Shown: positions 11,537 through 12,965 of the stretch, in pieces
Layout: each line of letters starts with the position of its first letter
How positions within the stretch are numbered: the first letter of the stretch is position 1
Assembly: GCF_946885725.1 (NCBI RefSeq)
Contig: NZ_CAMPGZ010000121.1
Coordinates: 1-12,965 of the forward strand
From: an uncultured Nocardioides sp.
Lineage (GTDB): Bacteria; Actinomycetota; Actinomycetes; Propionibacteriales; Nocardioidaceae
Direction: 5' to 3'
Length of the DNA stretch: 12,965 nucleotides
Translations under genes and position numbers: made by a program
The notes under the pieces: model-generated
Told to the model about the DNA's origin: nothing
The model's input: the letters and a program-made list of their open reading frames with translations, nothing else
Database searches by the model: none

Positions 11537-12965
11537 TGACGGACCCCACCACCTCAGCCCGGGACGCGCTCGACGCGATCAGGGGTCACGAGGCGTGGGC
11601 GATCATCCGTCGCTCGACGCGGGTCGGCGACCGCGACACCGTCGGCCTCGTCGGCGGGCGGCGCTGGGTGGCCGAGACCATCGCGGACATCCCGCTGGAG
11701 GAAGGCGTCCCGGCGGACGGGCGTCGATGCGACCGGCTGGTCGCCGTGCCGTTCCGGCAGGTGGCCGAGCGCGGCTTCGAGGCGCACGACGACGGCACTC
11801 CGCTGGTGGTGGTCGACGTCGAGGACGAGTACGAGATCTCGGTGGCCGACGCGCTCGCCGTGCTCCCCGACGTACCCGTGGAGTTCACCGACCGCGGCGG
11901 GTTCGAGGTCGACGACGACGAGTACGCCAAGATCGTCGCCGCGATCATCGGCGACGAGATCGGCTGCGGTGAGGGCGCCAACCTCGTGATCGGCCGGCAC
12001 TACCGCGCGGTCCTCGCCGACTGGAGCGCCGAGGTGGCGCTGACGGTGTTCAGGCGGCTGCTGGCGCGTGAGCGTGGCGCGTACTGGACGTTCTGCTTCT
12101 TCACCGGGGACCGCTACCTCATCGGCGCGAGCCCCGAGCGGCACGTCAGCGTGCACGGCGGCCCCGACGGCGGCGACGTGCGGATGAACCCGATCAGCGG
12201 CACCTTCCGCCTGCCCGGCGACCACGTGGCGCGGCCCGACGGCGAGCCCGAGCCGGACCTCAAGCGCGACCTCCTGGCGTTCCTCAAGGACGAGAAGGAG
12301 ATCTACGAGCTCTTCATGGTGGTCGACGAGGAGCTCAAGATGATGTGCGACATCTGCCACGAGGGCGGGCAGGTGCTCGGGCCGTTCCTCAAGCCGATGT
12401 CGCACCTGGTGCACACGGAGTACCTCCTCGCCGGCCGGACCCGCCGCGATGTCCGCGACGTGCTGCGCGACACGATGTACGCCGCCACCGTCACCGGCAG
12501 CCCGGTCGAGAACGCCTGCCGGCTGATCAAGCAGTACGAGCCGAGCGGCCGCGGCTACTACGGCGCCGCGCTCGCGATCTTCGGCCGCGACCCCGAGGGG
12601 TACCCGGTCGTCGACAGCCCGATCGTGATCCGCACCGCCGACGTCGACCTCGGCGGACGGCTCACCGTGACCGCCGGTGCGACACTGGTGCGCGACTCCG
12701 ACCCGGCGTACGAGGTCGCCGAGACGCATGCCAAGGCCGGCGGGATCCTCAGCGCGTTCGGGCTCCGGCCGCCCGCGCCGACGCCGTCGACGGACGTCGT
12801 CCAGCTGGTCAACGACGAGGACGTGCTGGTCGCGCTCAACGCGCGCAACCGCCGGCTCTCGACGTTCTGGATCACCGACCAGGCCGGCGCGCCGCCGGAC
12901 CCGCGGCTGCGCGACAAGCGCGTGGTGATCCTCGACGGCGAGGACGACTTCGTGAACATGCTGCG
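11536..12965 (+). CDS. phzE: PhzE-like 2-amino-2-desoxyisochorismate (ADIC) synthase, 3'-truncated
   Basis: The frame is open from ATG 11536 to the window end (476 codons). PhzE converts chorismate and glutamine-derived ammonia to ADIC, the entry step to phenazines and some other metabolites. Marks shared with Pseudomonas PhzE as I recall it are PFRQVAERGFEAHDDGTPL, GEGANLVIGR, RGAYWTFCFFTGD, IGASPERHVSV, MNPISGTFRLPG, ELFMVVDEELKMMCDIC, GPFLKPMSHLVHTEYLLAGRTR, ATVTGSPVENACR and YEPSGRGYYG. DKRVVILDGEDDFVNML at the edge is the beginning of the fused glutamine amidotransferase domain, so the complete protein should be about 620-650 residues. TrpE-type anthranilate synthase is less likely because the VVDEELKMM signature and the N-terminal PFRQVAERGFE block are PhzE features. 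ATG 11536 is the natural start: the N-terminus begins at the right place and upstream codons look non-coding. Product identity depends on genes beyond the window. Confidence 0.88.
   Translation, partial: MTDPTTSARDALDAIRGHEAWAIIRRSTRVGDRDTVGLVGGRRWVAETIADIPLEEGVPADGRRCDRLVAVPFRQVAERGFEAHDDGTPLVVVDVEDEYEISVADALAVLPDVPVEFTDRGGFEVDDDEYAKIVAAIIGDEIGCGEGANLVIGRHYRAVLADWSAEVALTVFRRLLARERGAYWTFCFFTGDRYLIGASPERHVSVHGGPDGGDVRMNPISGTFRLPGDHVARPDGEPEPDLKRDLLAFLKDEKEIYELFMVVDEELKMMCDICHEGGQVLGPFLKPMSHLVHTEYLLAGRTRRDVRDVLRDTMYAATVTGSPVENACRLIKQYEPSGRGYYGAALAIFGRDPEGYPVVDSPIVIRTADVDLGGRLTVTAGATLVRDSDPAYEVAETHAKAGGILSAFGLRPPAPTPSTDVVQLVNDEDVLVALNARNRRLSTFWITDQAGAPPDPRLRDKRVVILDGEDDFVNML

Noticed and set aside
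11554..12729. A 391-codon minus-strand open frame at the right end
   Set aside because: It is a shadow of the PhzE-like gene on the + strand, which has unmistakable family motifs throughout.
11536..12965. trpE (anthranilate synthase component I) for the last gene
   Set aside because: The N-terminal PFRQVAERGFE block, the VVDEELKMM signature and the fused amidotransferase beginning at the edge fit PhzE better than TrpE.
1..12965. CRISPR arrays, tRNA or rRNA genes, transposases, phage genes
   Set aside because: None was seen. The repeats present are two- or three-copy short elements without spacers of constant length, and no coding frame resembles a recombinase.

Overview
The window is very GC-rich, with strong third-position G/C bias, GTG/TTG start candidates, promoters that place the start of transcription at or near the start codon, and gene families typical of Actinomycetota. 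Gene content and a characteristic short dispersed repeat suggest the Nocardioides/Nocardioidaceae neighbourhood. That placement is inference; no rRNA or marker gene is present.

Region 1 (1-5068, + strand) is the 3' part of a catabolic operon: the end of a biotin-dependent acyl-CoA carboxylase beta subunit, the complete biotin-carrying alpha subunit, an acyl-CoA dehydrogenase and an enoyl-CoA hydratase-family protein. The set can carry out dehydrogenation, carboxylation and hydration of a branched-chain acyl-CoA, as in leucine/isovalerate (Liu) or acyclic terpene (Atu) degradation. The window does not decide between them. The two carboxylase genes carry unusual in-frame repeat-like additions, and an almost identical 25-bp repeat forms both the first codons and the tail of the alpha-subunit gene.

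Region 2 (5071-8461, - strand) is a three-gene signalling operon read right to left: a six-helix membrane protein of unknown function, a multi-spanning HisKA_3-type sensor histidine kinase, and a NarL/LuxR-type response regulator whose start overlaps the kinase stop. It converges on region 1 with only 2 bp between the stop codons.

Region 3 (8462-8608) is a compact divergent control region. It holds a strong dyad just upstream of the membrane-protein ribosome binding site, a near-tandem pair of GTCCC-containing blocks, and a promoter that fits leaderless transcription of the next gene.

Region 4 (8609-12965, + strand) holds a DUF1801 protein, a HelD-type RNA polymerase-associated ATPase, and the first 476 codons of a PhzE-like enzyme (2-amino-2-desoxyisochorismate synthase), cut by the window end just as its glutamine amidotransferase domain begins. 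The PhzE gene is the best lead to something unusual, because it hints at an ADIC-derived (phenazine-type or other) metabolite pathway beyond the window. No CRISPR array, tRNA, rRNA, transposase or phage gene was seen, and no gene-free stretch exceeds about 150 bp.
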